From: Roseiarcus sp963835955
Lineage (GTDB): Bacteria; Pseudomonadota; Alphaproteobacteria; Rhizobiales; Beijerinckiaceae
NCBI GenBank assembly: GCA_963835955.1
Contig: CAWIHZ010000005.1
Span: 738,161 to 802,160, forward strand
Direction: 5' to 3'
DNA: 64,000 bases
A model generated the notes under the pieces. That model searched no databases. It had not been told where the DNA came from and saw nothing but the letters and a program-made list of their open reading frames with translations. A program made the translations under genes and the position numbers. Shown here piece after piece: positions 7,891 to 16,924 of this stretch; the first letter of the stretch is position 1; every line of letters begins with the position of its first letter.

Positions 7891-9408
7891 TTAGCCAAGC
7901 CTCCTCAGCACGTCCGGCAGGGCCTCCGGCAGGTCCTCGGCGATGAGGCCAGGGCCGAATCGGCGCGCCGCCGCGCCGTGCAGCCAGACCGCGGCTGAGG
8001 CCGCCTCGAAGGTCGGCATGCCCTGGGCGGCGAGGCCGGCGACGAGGCCCGCCAGCACGTCGCCGGAGCCGGCGGTGGCGAGCGTCGGCGGCAAGTCCCA
8101 ACCAATTGTCGCACGACCGTCGGGAGCGGCTGCGACCGTGTCGGCGCCCTTGAGCAAGACGACCGCGCCCGTGAGCCGCGCCGCCGCCCTCGCGCGCGTG
8201 AGCTTGTCGTCCTCGGCGCGCACGCTGGCTTCGCCGGCGAACAGGCGCGCGAACTCTCCCTCGTGCGGGGTCAGAACGGCCGCATGACCGCCGCGCGCGA
8301 TCAGCCCCGCGAGCCGCCTCGCTTCGCCGGCGAAGCTCGTAAGCGCGTCGGCGTCGATCACAATCGTCCGGCGCTCGGCCGGCCGCGTCAGCGCGGCGGC
8401 GGCGAGCCGGCGCAATTCGGACCCGACGCCAGCACCCGGTCCGATGACGATCGCGCGCCGCCGCTCGTCAGCGAGAAGAGCCTCGAAACCGCGAACGCCC
8501 GAGAATGGGGCGACCATGATCGCGGTCAAATGAGCGGCGTTGACGGCGACCGCCGCGAGCCGGCTCGCAAGCGTGACGATTCCCGCGCCCGAGCGCAGCG
8601 CCGCCCGCGCGGCGAGCCGCGCCGCGCCGGTCTGATGCGCCGGCCCGGAAAGGACCAGGACAGCGCCGCGCGCATATTTGTGGCTCTCGGCGTCCGGGCG
8701 CGCAAGCGCATGGCGCCAGACAGCGGGCGAATTGAGGAAGGCCTGCGGCGCGATGCGGGTCAGCACGCTCGCCGGAATGCCGATATCGAAAAGCCGGATC
8801 GCGCCGCAGAGCGCTCGCCCGGGCAGCAGCAGGTGACCGGGCTTCAACCGGAAGAAAGTGACGCTGGCGGTCGCCCGGACCGCGACGCCGCGCGCCTTGC
8901 CGCTGGCGCCGTCGACCCCTGATGGCACGTCGACGGCGAGCACGCGCCCGCCGCCCCGGGCGAAGGCGTTGATCCGCTCGACGATCGTTCGCGCCTCGCC
9001 CTCGATCGCGCGCGCCAGTCCCGCCCCGAACAGGGCGTCGACCGCGAGGTCTGCGCCTTCGAGATCAATGTCTGCGGCGGCCAGGACCGGGCTCGCGTAG
9101 CGAGAGGCGGCCGCGGCGGCCTCGCCCCGCAGGGCGTCGGGACTGCCCAGGAGACCGAGTTCGACCGCGTAGCCGCGCCGGGCGAGCAGGCGGGCGGCGA
9201 CGAAGCCGTCGCCGCCATTGTTGCCAGGGCCGCAGAGGACCGCGATCCGGCCCCGCGCTCGGGCGAGCCGCGCCGCCTCGTCAGCGACCGCGAGCCCCGC
9301 CCGCTCCATCAGATCGACGCCGGGCGTTCCGCCCGATATCGTCATCCGGTCGGCCTCGCCCATCTCGGCGGGCGTCAGCAGGTGCGGAAACATCGATGGA
9401 TTGAGCAT
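7891..9408 (-). CDS. nnrD: Bifunctional NAD(P)HX epimerase / ADP-dependent NAD(P)HX dehydratase
   Basis: Repairs hydrated NADH and NADPH: the N-terminal half epimerises the R and S hydrates, and the C-terminal half dehydrates the S form using ADP. The 505-residue length fits the fused enzyme. The epimerase domain has CGPGNNGGDGFVAARLL (near residues 59-75) and VDALFGAGL. The dehydratase (ribokinase-like) domain has VIGPGAGVGSE, LTPHEGEFARLF and ATAGSGDVLAGLVAGLAAQG. The ATG at 9408 is chosen; a GTG six codons upstream and an ATG five codons downstream are alternatives. The gene stands alone, ending towards the small lipoprotein. Confidence 0.93.
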   Translation of the reverse strand: MLNPSMFPHLLTPAEMGEADRMTISGGTPGVDLMERAGLAVADEAARLARARGRIAVLCGPGNNGGDGFVAARLLARRGYAVELGLLGSPDALRGEAAAAASRYASPVLAAADIDLEGADLAVDALFGAGLARAIEGEARTIVERINAFARGGGRVLAVDVPSGVDGASGKARGVAVRATASVTFFRLKPGHLLLPGRALCGAIRLFDIGIPASVLTRIAPQAFLNSPAVWRHALARPDAESHKYARGAVLVLSGPAHQTGAARLAARAALRSGAGIVTLASRLAAVAVNAAHLTAIMVAPFSGVRGFEALLADERRRAIVIGPGAGVGSELRRLAAAALTRPAERRTIVIDADALTSFAGEARRLAGLIARGGHAAVLTPHEGEFARLFAGEASVRAEDDKLTRARAAARLTGAVVLLKGADTVAAAPDGRATIGWDLPPTLATAGSGDVLAGLVAGLAAQGMPTFEAASAAVWLHGAAARRFGPGLIAEDLPEALPDVLRRLG

Positions 9409-9501
9409 GCGCGAAAGGTGGTCCACTGCCGGACCGGGCGCAAGCGCGAAAAACGCCCCTTTTCATGGCTCCAATTTCTGCTATATCCGCGCCCGAGCCG
9501 A

Positions 9502-9577
9502 TCCCCGATAGCTCAGCTGGTAGAGCATTCGACTGTTAATCGAATGGTCGCAGGTTCGAGTCCTGCTCGGGGAGCCA
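9502..9577 (+). tRNA. tRNA-Asn (GTT)
   Basis: A 76-nt cloverleaf with acceptor TCCCCGA/TCGGGGA, discriminator G and encoded CCA. The D-arm is GCTCAGCTGGTAGAGC. The anticodon stem-loop CGACTGTTAATCG carries GTT, and the T-arm is GCAGGTTCGAGTCCTGC. All arms pair. It lies upstream of the MutS-like pair. No second copy of its 3' end was found in the window, so an integration at this tRNA is not demonstrated. Confidence 0.97.
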
Positions 9578-10237
9578 GTATTTCCAATATCTCGGCCGGA
9601 CTTGGGAACGTCCGCGTCCGAAATTGGTCCGACGGCCCGCAGATCGCACAGTCGAGCGCCAACGCCCTGAAGCCCGGTCGGGCGATGGGGAGGATTTGAG
9701 TCCGGGACTGGTGGTTTTCGACTGGATGAAGCCTGCCCGGGAAGTCCGCGTCAGGATCAGCTTACGCCGGCGAGAACTCCGGGTCCCAGGCCGACCTGGC
9801 CGTCTGACCGGCTATTGACAATGGGTCCGCCCGACCGCATCCTACCACCGTAGAGGCGATGGAGTTCGCCTTTAACCGCCCCCGTGGGCTGATGACTCCT
9901 TTTCGCGTCTTGGACGAAGAGAAGGGTCTTGCATGCTGCTTTTGCAGCCAGGAGGCGCGTGCGGGCGCGCCCGATCCGCACGAGGCCGGCGCCGGCGCGG
10001 CAGCCGTCGCGAAATTTGTCCCGCCCCTCGACGACGCCACCGACGGCCTTACGATCGACCGGCGCCGGCCCTCGATTTCGCCGTCACGCGAATCTCAGAT
10101 CATTTGATCGAGCGCGCGGCCGACATCTTCACCCCGTGCCTGCCGTCGCCGCCATTTCGCGAGCTGCGGAAATCGCGGGTCAGTTTCGTTCACGCCAATC
10201 ACCCGCGCACCCTTGCTGAACGACCGAAGATCATCCG
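9578..10237. other. Non-coding stretch after tRNA-Asn
   Basis: About 660 nt without a convincing gene. Open frames here lack ribosome binding sites and recognisable domains. The stretch presumably contains the promoter of the MutS-like operon. A short segment near 9905 resembles one near 60790, but not strongly enough to call a repeat. Confidence 0.4.
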
Positions 10238-11770
10238 ATGACGTTCCCCAGCATATTGTTCGAGAACCCGAAGGACGGGCCGTCGACCGAACCGGCCGCG
10301 CCCCCGTTTTTCGGCGACTTGAATCTCGATCAGATCGTCGCGGCGATCACCGCCGGCAAAGAGGAATACAATCTGACTCCATTTTTCTATTGGTCGTTAA
10401 AGGAGGTTGAGGCGGTCCACTATCGCCATGAGGTCCTGCGCGATCTCGAACGCCGAGAATTAATGGACAATATAAAGTCCTTTGCCAGCGCAATGCGCTC
10501 GATGCGCGAAACCCTCAAACAGGTCGCAAAGCTTTACTATAAGCATCAAAAGCAGGCCTTGTTTCTCGACGCTGTCGCCGCCTACTGCGGCGCCGTTACG
10601 TCCCTGGCCGCCGATTTGCGCGCCGCGAGCCCGCGCTCGCGCGGACTCTCGTCGTTCCGCGACTATCTGACCGGCTACGCGGAGTCGGATCGATTCACGT
10701 CGCTTGCGGCGGAAACCAAAAATCTCAAGGCGGACTTCTCGACGGTGAAATACACCCTCCAGGTGAAGGGCGGCGGCATCACCGTTCGCAAATACGACTC
10801 CGAAGCCGATTATGCCGCCGAGGTCGAGCAGACGTTCCATAAATTTCAGCACGGAGCCGTGAATAGCTACGGGGTGAAGTTCAACGAATTCGCGCAAATG
10901 AACAATGTCGAGGCGGCGGTGATGGATCGCGTCGCCAAGTTGTATTCGGAAATATTTGCAAAGGTGAGTTTGTATTGCGAGCGGAATTCAACTTATCTTG
11001 ATGAGACGATCAGTCGTTTTGATCGAGAAATACAGTTTTACGTAGCGTATCTCGATTATCTTGAATCGCTTCGACGCGTCGGCCTGAACTTCTGCTATCC
11101 GAGACTCTCCGCGCAAAGCAAGGACCTCTCCGTTCACGATGCATTCGATTTGGCGTTGGCAAATATTATTACTCGTAAGAATATGACTGTCGTCTGCAAT
11201 GACTTTTATCTCAAAGGCAGAGAGCGCATATTCATTGTGTCCGGCCCAAACAACGGCGGAAAGACCACCTTCGCCCGCATGTTCGGCCAGCTGCATTATC
11301 TGGCTAGTCTCGGGTGTCTGGTTCCCGGCAGCAGCGCCCAATTGTATTTGTTCGATCGGATATTGACCCATTTTGAACGGGAGGAAGACATCAGCAATCT
11401 GCGCGGGAAATTACAGGACGATCTGGTTAGAATTCACCAAACGTTGAACCAGGCGACATCTAAGAGCATCATAATCATGAACGAGATATTCAGCTCCGGA
11501 ACTTTGAAGGACGCGATTTTTCTGGGGACGAAGATCATCGATCAAATCGTGCAAATCGGCGCGCTATGCGTTTGCGTGACTTTCGTCGATGAACTGACCT
11601 TGCTGAGCGATCGCATCGTTAGCGTCGCCAGCACGATCGTTCCACAAAATCCCGCGGTTCGGACCTACAAGATCGTGCGCAAGCCGGCCGACGGTCTGGC
11701 CTATGCGATGTCGGTCGCCGAAAAATACGGCCTCACCCGTCGGCAAATCCTGGAAAGGGTAAAGTCATGA
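10238..11770 (+). CDS. MutS-like ATPase, first of a coupled pair
   Basis: A 510-residue protein with a MutS-type ABC ATPase domain at the C-terminus and a helical core or lever region before it. The mismatch-recognition and connector domains of true MutS are absent. Walker A is GPNNGGKTT at residues 336-344. Walker B is IIIMNEIFSSGT with Asn415-Glu416, so the usual Asp-Glu is Asn-Glu. CVTFVDEL fills the place of the switch THxxEL. There is no Smr nuclease domain. The stop codon overlaps the next gene by ATGA, so the two are made together and may form a heterodimer. Base composition is visibly more AT-rich than the neighbours, suggesting transfer. The role is unknown; it is not a housekeeping mismatch repair MutS. 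Confidence 0.8.
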   Translation: MTFPSILFENPKDGPSTEPAAPPFFGDLNLDQIVAAITAGKEEYNLTPFFYWSLKEVEAVHYRHEVLRDLERRELMDNIKSFASAMRSMRETLKQVAKLYYKHQKQALFLDAVAAYCGAVTSLAADLRAASPRSRGLSSFRDYLTGYAESDRFTSLAAETKNLKADFSTVKYTLQVKGGGITVRKYDSEADYAAEVEQTFHKFQHGAVNSYGVKFNEFAQMNNVEAAVMDRVAKLYSEIFAKVSLYCERNSTYLDETISRFDREIQFYVAYLDYLESLRRVGLNFCYPRLSAQSKDLSVHDAFDLALANIITRKNMTVVCNDFYLKGRERIFIVSGPNNGGKTTFARMFGQLHYLASLGCLVPGSSAQLYLFDRILTHFEREEDISNLRGKLQDDLVRIHQTLNQATSKSIIIMNEIFSSGTLKDAIFLGTKIIDQIVQIGALCVCVTFVDELTLLSDRIVSVASTIVPQNPAVRTYKIVRKPADGLAYAMSVAEKYGLTRRQILERVKS

Positions 11771-13311
11771 AGGCTTTCCTGATGTACCGGGACCGTGATT
11801 TCGATCTCGCGGCGCCGCCGCCGCAAAACAGCGAAGCGCTGAATCAGGATCTGGAATTGGACGTTCTGTTCGACGCCATGGCGCTCGGCGACAAATTTGT
11901 GCGTGAGGTGGCGAGTCGCGCCGTTTTGCAGCTCCTGCGGGACGAGGACCAGATAAAGTACCGTCAGGACATTCTTCGTGACGTTCTGGCGAATCCGCTA
12001 TTAATTCGGCAGCTCTATGCGTTGACGATCGAGGCGCATGAAAGGGAAAGAAAGGGTCATGCATGGATGTACACCAAGTCGCCAAGTTCAATTCTGTCGA
12101 GATCGGTGGAAATTCTGCAGATGTTTGTTGGACTGCTTAAACAATTGAGAGGGGTCGGAACCTATAATGTCCAGCGATTTTCTTCTGAAGGCTTCAGGAG
12201 ATTCTTCGCGATGCTGGACAAGGAACTCAGCGATGATTACTTTGCCAAATTGCAAGATCACATAGGTCGATTGAAGTTCCGGGACGGCGTGCTGATAAGC
12301 GCGGGCTTGGGGCCAGGGAACAAGGGCGCGGATTACACGCTCCGCAAACCCAACGAGCAGCCGCGAAGCTGGATTGATCGCTTGTTTACGCCAAGGCCGC
12401 CCGCCTACACGTGGCGCCTTCCGCCCCGCGACGAAGCCGGCGCGAACGCCCTTGCGGAATTAAGGGACAGGGGCCTCAACCTGGTCGCCAACGCGCTCGC
12501 TCAATCCGACGATCACATCCTGAGTTTTTTCACCATGCTCCGCACCGAGCTGGCGTTCTACGTCGGCTGTCTCAATCTGCAGGTGCAACTGGCGAAGAAG
12601 GGTCAGCCGATCTCGTTTCCGACGGCCGCGGCTGTCGGCGAGCGCCGGCTCGCCTTCCGCGGGCTGTACGACGTCACTCTGGCTTTCAAAGCCGCGCACC
12701 GGGTGATTGGCAACGATGCGGACGCCGACGGCAAGGACTTCGTCATCATCACCGGCGCCAACACCGGAGGAAAGACCACGTTCCTGCGCAGCGTCGGCCT
12801 GGCGCAATTGATGATGCAATGCGGCATGTTCGTCGCCGCCGAATCCTTCGGCGCCAATATGTGCACGCAGATTTTCACCCACTATGTGCGCGAGGAAGAC
12901 ACCACGATGAAGAGCGGAAAACTGGACGAAGAATTGAGCCGGTTCAGCGGCCTTCTCGATCGGATCGGGTCTGACGCCATCGTGCTGTTCAATGAGTCGT
13001 TCTCCGCCACAAACGAACGGGAAGGTTCGGAGATAGCCAGACAAATCACTTCGGCTTTGCTCGAAAGGCGGGTCAAGATATTCTTCGTCACCCACCTTTA
13101 TGATTTTGCGCACGGCGTCTACGATAAAAATGAGGGGACTTCGATCTTCCTGAGGGCCGAGCGGCAAGCGGACGGAGGCCGGACCTTTAAACTGATTGAA
13201 GCCGAGCCCCTGCAAACAGGTTTCGGCAAGGATTTGTATGACGAAATATTCGGCCCGGAGGCGACGGCCAGCGGGGAGACGCCTGGCGTCGGTGCGATGA
13301 ATTCAGCTTAG
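11767..13311 (+). CDS. MutS-like ATPase, second of a coupled pair
   Basis: A 514-residue partner of the preceding protein with the same architecture: a helical N-terminal part, then a MutS-type ATPase. Walker A is GANTGGKTT (residues 330-338). The next conserved block, HYVREEDTTMKSGKLDEELSR cut short at Ser, corresponds to the signature region. Walker B is VLFNESFSATNERE with Asn409-Glu410, again Asn in place of Asp. The switch FFVTHLYDFAH keeps the His. It starts inside the stop codon of the first gene (ATGA). The two proteins are clearly paralogous but well diverged, which suggests an obligate heteromer. No nuclease or mismatch domain is fused. Substrate and pathway are unknown. Confidence 0.8.
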   Translation: MKAFLMYRDRDFDLAAPPPQNSEALNQDLELDVLFDAMALGDKFVREVASRAVLQLLRDEDQIKYRQDILRDVLANPLLIRQLYALTIEAHERERKGHAWMYTKSPSSILSRSVEILQMFVGLLKQLRGVGTYNVQRFSSEGFRRFFAMLDKELSDDYFAKLQDHIGRLKFRDGVLISAGLGPGNKGADYTLRKPNEQPRSWIDRLFTPRPPAYTWRLPPRDEAGANALAELRDRGLNLVANALAQSDDHILSFFTMLRTELAFYVGCLNLQVQLAKKGQPISFPTAAAVGERRLAFRGLYDVTLAFKAAHRVIGNDADADGKDFVIITGANTGGKTTFLRSVGLAQLMMQCGMFVAAESFGANMCTQIFTHYVREEDTTMKSGKLDEELSRFSGLLDRIGSDAIVLFNESFSATNEREGSEIARQITSALLERRVKIFFVTHLYDFAHGVYDKNEGTSIFLRAERQADGGRTFKLIEAEPLQTGFGKDLYDEIFGPEATASGETPGVGAMNSA

Positions 13312-13372
13312 CCGACCGCAGAGGCGGGGGCCCCAATTCCAAGCGGCCGGCCGCGGTCGCCCGCCACCGGCC

Positions 13373-14680
13373 TCAGCCGCCCGGCAGCCCTGGAACGTCG
13401 ATGCCGAAAGTTTGGATCAGCAGGACGATGTTCAACGCAAGAATCAGAACGGCTCCGGCGATTGCGACAACGTTGGTCAGCCGGCTATTGACGAACGCGC
13501 CCATGATGTCTTTGCGTCGCGTGAACATGATGAGCGCAATGACCGGCGCCGGCAGGGCGAAGCTCAGGATGACCTGGCTGACGACCAGCGCGTCGGTCGA
13601 ATTGACGCCCAGCCAGACGACGATGAACGCTGGAATCATCGTGACCAGACGGCGGACTACGACCGGGATGCGGAAGCCGACAAACCCCTGCATGATCATC
13701 TGTCCGGCCATCGTGCCGACCGCCGAGCTCGACAGCCCGGACGCCAGCAGCGCCGTGAGGAACGCGCCTCCCGCGCCGGCGCCGAGCAGCGGCGTCAGCG
13801 TCGAATAGGCGGTTTCGATTTCCGCAACGTCGCTGTGGCCCTCGTGGAACGCGCTCGCGGCCATCATCACCATCGCCATGTTGACGAGACCGGCGACCCC
13901 CAGAGCGATCATCACCTCGATGTTTGAGAAACGCACTAACTGACCTCTTTCGCCGTCGTTGCGCGCGCGCGCCCGATCCTGGGTCAGGCCCGAATGGAGG
14001 AAGACTGCATGCGGCATGATCGTCGCGCCGACGATGCCGACCGCGATTGTCAGGGCCCCGGCGTCCGGCAATCGCGGAACGACGCTGCCGACGGCCGCCG
14101 CGCCCCAGTCGATCGGCGCAATGAACAATTCGACGAAATAGCAAAGCGCGATGGCGGCGACCAAGGCGCCGATGATGATTTCGACCGGTCGAAACCCTCG
14201 CGCCTCGAACGTCAGAATGCCATATGTGAGGACGGCTGTGACGCCCATGCCGGCGACGAGCGGGATGTGCAGCAGCAGGGACAGGCCGATGGCGCCGCCG
14301 AGGAATTCGGCAAGATCGGTCGCCATCGCCGCCACTTCGCTGACGATCCACAACCCGTAGACCACCGGCCGGGGAAAATGCTCGCGGCACAATTCGGCCA
14401 GGTTACGCCCAGTGACGATGCCGAGTTTGGCGGACAACGCCTGGAACAGCATGGCGATGGCGTTGGCCACGACCACGACCCACAGCAGCGCGTAGCCGTA
14501 TTTCGCGCCGGCCCGAATATTGGTCGCGAAATTGCCAGGGTCCATATAGGCGATCGAGGCGATCACGGCCGGACCGGCGAACAGCACCGGACTGAACCAG
14601 CGCGCATTGCCGGCCAATACGTCGCGAATCCCCTCGACGGTCCGTTCCGTCATTCCCTTTCGCATAACGACGTCGGCCAT
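13373..14680 (-). CDS. mntH: Nramp-family manganese transporter MntH
   Basis: A 435-residue inner-membrane proton-coupled Mn2+ (and Fe2+) importer with about eleven membrane helices. The metal-binding DPGN motif of helix 1 is at residues 47-50. The MPH motif of helix 6 is at 222-224 within GATIMPHAVFLHSG. A transport-signature loop follows the hydrophobic segments. It is divergent from mntR, and the intergenic region carries a promoter with an MntR-type box (see separate entry), so Mn-dependent repression by the neighbour is likely. The ATG at 14680 is taken; internal Met codons at positions 6 and 10 are alternatives. Confidence 0.95.
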   Translation of the reverse strand: MADVVMRKGMTERTVEGIRDVLAGNARWFSPVLFAGPAVIASIAYMDPGNFATNIRAGAKYGYALLWVVVVANAIAMLFQALSAKLGIVTGRNLAELCREHFPRPVVYGLWIVSEVAAMATDLAEFLGGAIGLSLLLHIPLVAGMGVTAVLTYGILTFEARGFRPVEIIIGALVAAIALCYFVELFIAPIDWGAAAVGSVVPRLPDAGALTIAVGIVGATIMPHAVFLHSGLTQDRARARNDGERGQLVRFSNIEVMIALGVAGLVNMAMVMMAASAFHEGHSDVAEIETAYSTLTPLLGAGAGGAFLTALLASGLSSSAVGTMAGQMIMQGFVGFRIPVVVRRLVTMIPAFIVVWLGVNSTDALVVSQVILSFALPAPVIALIMFTRRKDIMGAFVNSRLTNVVAIAGAVLILALNIVLLIQTFGIDVPGLPGG

Positions 14681-14722
14681 CGACCCTCGCGATTTCGGCG
14701 CCGCCTAACGCCTACGCTCCGA

Positions 14723-14750
14723 AATATAGCTTATGCTACTCTATAGTCAA
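14723..14750 (-). promoter_or_regulatory. mntH promoter with overlapping MntR-type operator
   Basis: On the minus strand TTGACT (14750-14745) and TATATT (14728-14723) are spaced by 16 nt and look like -35 and -10 boxes. Between them lies GTAGC-ATAA-GCTAT (14739-14726). It matches the known MntR operator pattern ATAGCnnnnGCTAT at nine of ten arm bases. A repressor there would block RNA polymerase. The position 43 nt or more ahead of the mntH start fits. Confidence 0.75.
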
Positions 14751-14895
14751 TGGGCTGCGGAATGTCGCCGAGGTTTGACGTCGGATTCCCATAAAACGTG
14801 AGTTGCATTTTGCAGCCGAGGCTGCATATTGAAGGCGGGATCGAAAGAGTTTGGCGGGGGCGACGCGGAATTGGGACAGGCCGGGCGAGGGTGTT

Positions 14896-15372
14896 TTGAC
14901 CAAGAAGCTCGGTAAAGGTCTGGGGTCCGAGAGCGCGGAACTGGTGGCCGAACCGGTTCAGGCCGGTCGGTTCAGCATGGCGCGCAAGGCGCGCTCGACC
15001 GCGACGCTCGAAGACTACGCCGAGATGATCGCCGATCTAATCTCGCTCAACGGCGAGGCCCGCACCATCGATATCGCGCGCCGGGTCGGGGTCTCCCATC
15101 CGACGGTCAGCAAGACGATCGCGAGGCTCAAACGCGAGGGGCTTGTCACTTCGCGCCCCTATCGCGGAATATTCCTGACCGAGGCGGGCGTTGCGATGGC
15201 CAAGAGCGTGCGCCAGCGCCACCGCCTCGTGGTCGAACTGCTCCTTGCGGTCGGAGCGCCGCGCGATGCGGCGGAAGCCGACGCCGAAGGCATTGAGCAT
15301 TATGTCTCCGACGCCACCCTGCGCGCCTTCGAGGCGTTCTTGCGCAACGGCGGCGGTCGTCAGCCGCGATAG
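14896..15372 (+). CDS. mntR: Manganese-responsive transcription regulator MntR
   Basis: A DtxR/MntR-family metalloregulator of about 158 residues. The winged helix is TIDIARRVGVSHPTVSKTI, followed by RLKREGLVTSRPYRGIFLTE. The dimerisation part has RQRHRLVVELLL and EADAEGIEHYVSDATLRAFE, where the His and Glu residues supply Mn2+ ligands. It lacks the SH3-like domain of DtxR, as MntR does. The start is uncertain: TTG at 14896 follows GAGGG, TTG at 14851 is upstream, and the first ATG (14977) would remove a segment that E. coli MntR has. It is divergent from mntH, which it probably represses. Confidence 0.9.
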   Translation: MTKKLGKGLGSESAELVAEPVQAGRFSMARKARSTATLEDYAEMIADLISLNGEARTIDIARRVGVSHPTVSKTIARLKREGLVTSRPYRGIFLTEAGVAMAKSVRQRHRLVVELLLAVGAPRDAAEADAEGIEHYVSDATLRAFEAFLRNGGGRQPR

Positions 15373-15463
15373 ACTGCGGCGCGCGGCCGAGTTTCAAGGA
15401 GCGGGCGCGAGCCCGCGCTTATGCGCCCATTGTCGTTGCCAACGAGCGCTGAACCGCCTTCGC

Positions 15464-16021
15464 CTAGCCCCCGTGAGGCTGCGGGGGACGACCGTTGGCG
15501 GCGCGCTTGCGCGCGGCGAAGCGGGCCGCAAGCTGGGCTGCGCCAGGGAGCCAGCTCGCCGCCGCCACGGACGCGCGCCCGCGCCATCGGCGCAAGAGCT
15601 GCGCCGCCGCGTGTTGGTAGGGCGCGACAATTCGGTGAGCGTAATTGTGGAACACCATCACCTTGGCGTAAGCCCAGGCGAACCAGGGGACCGTCAGCAG
15701 CCTGTGTTTCGTCAGGTCGAAGATGACCGCGATCAGACCGAAGCCGAGCACTTTCACCGTGATGTAGCCTATCAGGCCGACGAAGAAATAGCCCATCGCC
15801 ATCGCCACCACGGAAAGCGTCAGCAGCGGCTCGACGATCGCAAGCGGCACGAGAAAGATCAACAGAACGATCAGCATCGGCAGCTGGTCGACCAGCGCGA
15901 CGAAGGCCTGCTTGAAACGGGTCCACGGGATCAGCCCGACGATGAGCCGTCCGATCGCGATAAAGCCGTCCCAGACCCAGGCGACGGCCAGAAACAGCAT
16001 CGCCAGCGCCAGCAGCGCCAT
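15464..16021 (-). CDS. Integral membrane protein, unknown function
   Basis: About 185 residues from the ATG at 16021; a GTG at 16045 or further starts upstream would lengthen it. The N-terminal half has at least two to four membrane helices (LALAMLFLAVAWVWDGF, MLIVLLIFLVPLAIVEPLL, VVAMAMGYFFVGLIGYITV). Between the first two is an amphipathic IGRLIVGLIPWTRFKQ stretch. A conserved-looking LTKHRLLTVPWFAWAYAKV follows. The C-terminal 60 residues are basic and alanine-rich, likely cytoplasmic. From memory it resembles small uncharacterised membrane proteins of alphaproteobacteria. Convergent with mntR and divergent from pal. Confidence 0.65.
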   Translation of the reverse strand: MALLALAMLFLAVAWVWDGFIAIGRLIVGLIPWTRFKQAFVALVDQLPMLIVLLIFLVPLAIVEPLLTLSVVAMAMGYFFVGLIGYITVKVLGFGLIAVIFDLTKHRLLTVPWFAWAYAKVMVFHNYAHRIVAPYQHAAAQLLRRWRGRASVAAASWLPGAAQLAARFAARKRAANGRPPQPHGG

Positions 16022-16274
16022 TCGTATGATCTTTCGATGATTCACTTCGGCGAGATTCCAAAAGGGCGACGCCCATGGGCACAATGCCCAGCAATCGAGG
16101 CGCGCGCAAGACTTTCCGCGCCGCATTGTCGCCATTAATCCGCTGTTAACGCTGCCGGCCGTTTTCGCCGCATTCGGCGTCGCCCGTCAAGGGTTCGGTA
16201 GGGTTGCCGGAACCTTACGTTAACTCTGATGGGCCTAGCTCTGAGCTGGGCCAGGCATTGGCAGGAGTGGGTTC

Positions 16275-16772
16275 ATGTTCGCGCACAAAGCCAAGGGTTC
16301 GCTCGCGCCCGCGCTGGCGCTCGCGCTGAGTATGGCGCTCGGCGCATGCGCGCATAACAACGCCGACCAGATGGCCGCGGGCTATGGCGCGGCCGGCCCC
16401 GGCAGCCTTCAGGAATTCAACCAGAAGGTCGGCGACCGCGTCTTCTTCGACACCGATTCCACCAATCTGTCGCCGACCGCCACCGCCACGCTCGACAAGC
16501 AGGCGGCATGGCTCAATCAGTACAATCGATACACCTTCACCATCGAAGGCCATGCCGACGAGCGCGGCACGCGCGAATATAATTTCGCTCTCGGCGCGCG
16601 CCGGGCCCAGACCGTTCACGATTACCTCGCCGCCAAAGGCGTCGCCGCCTCGCGCATGAAGACGATCAGCTACGGCAAGGAGCGGCCGGTCGCGACCTGC
16701 GACGACATTTCCTGCTGGTCGCAGAACCGGCGCGCCGTCACCGTGCTCAGCGGCGCCCAGGGCAGCAGCTGA
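16275..16772 (+). CDS. pal: Peptidoglycan-associated lipoprotein Pal
   Basis: An outer-membrane lipoprotein of the Tol-Pal system, 165 residues, preceded by AGGAG. The lipoprotein signal ends in the LGAC lipobox with Cys25 lipidated. The OmpA-like peptidoglycan-binding domain runs from about residue 50: VFFDTDSTNLSPTA, FTIEGHADERGTREYN (binding loop with the conserved Asp and Arg), ALGARRAQTVHDYL and SYGKERPVATCDD. It helps draw in the outer membrane during division with TolQRAB. The tol genes that usually precede pal are not upstream here; the neighbouring gene is an unrelated divergent one. cpoB and tilS follow in the usual order. Confidence 0.96.
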   Translation: MFAHKAKGSLAPALALALSMALGACAHNNADQMAAGYGAAGPGSLQEFNQKVGDRVFFDTDSTNLSPTATATLDKQAAWLNQYNRYTFTIEGHADERGTREYNFALGARRAQTVHDYLAAKGVAASRMKTISYGKERPVATCDDISCWSQNRRAVTVLSGAQGSS

Positions 16773-16924
16773 GTTGATCGCCATCGGCCAGGGCGAGTCG
16801 CTTACGGGCGCTGGTCGGCGAGAACGCGTCCCGACCGGGCGGCGGTTTCGGCGGCCGGCGCCTTGAATCCGCTCATCGCGGGGCGTATGGGGCCGGCGAC
16901 GAAAACTTGACGAGGTCGCCTCCA

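Noticed and set aside
9502..9577. tRNA-Asn as an attachment site of an integrated element
   Set aside because: No copy of the tRNA 3' end and no integrase was found downstream within the window.
9905..9925. Resemblance of a GCGTCTTGGACGA segment to 60793-60810
   Set aside because: Only about 16 of 18 bases agree and the flanks do not match; chance cannot be excluded.
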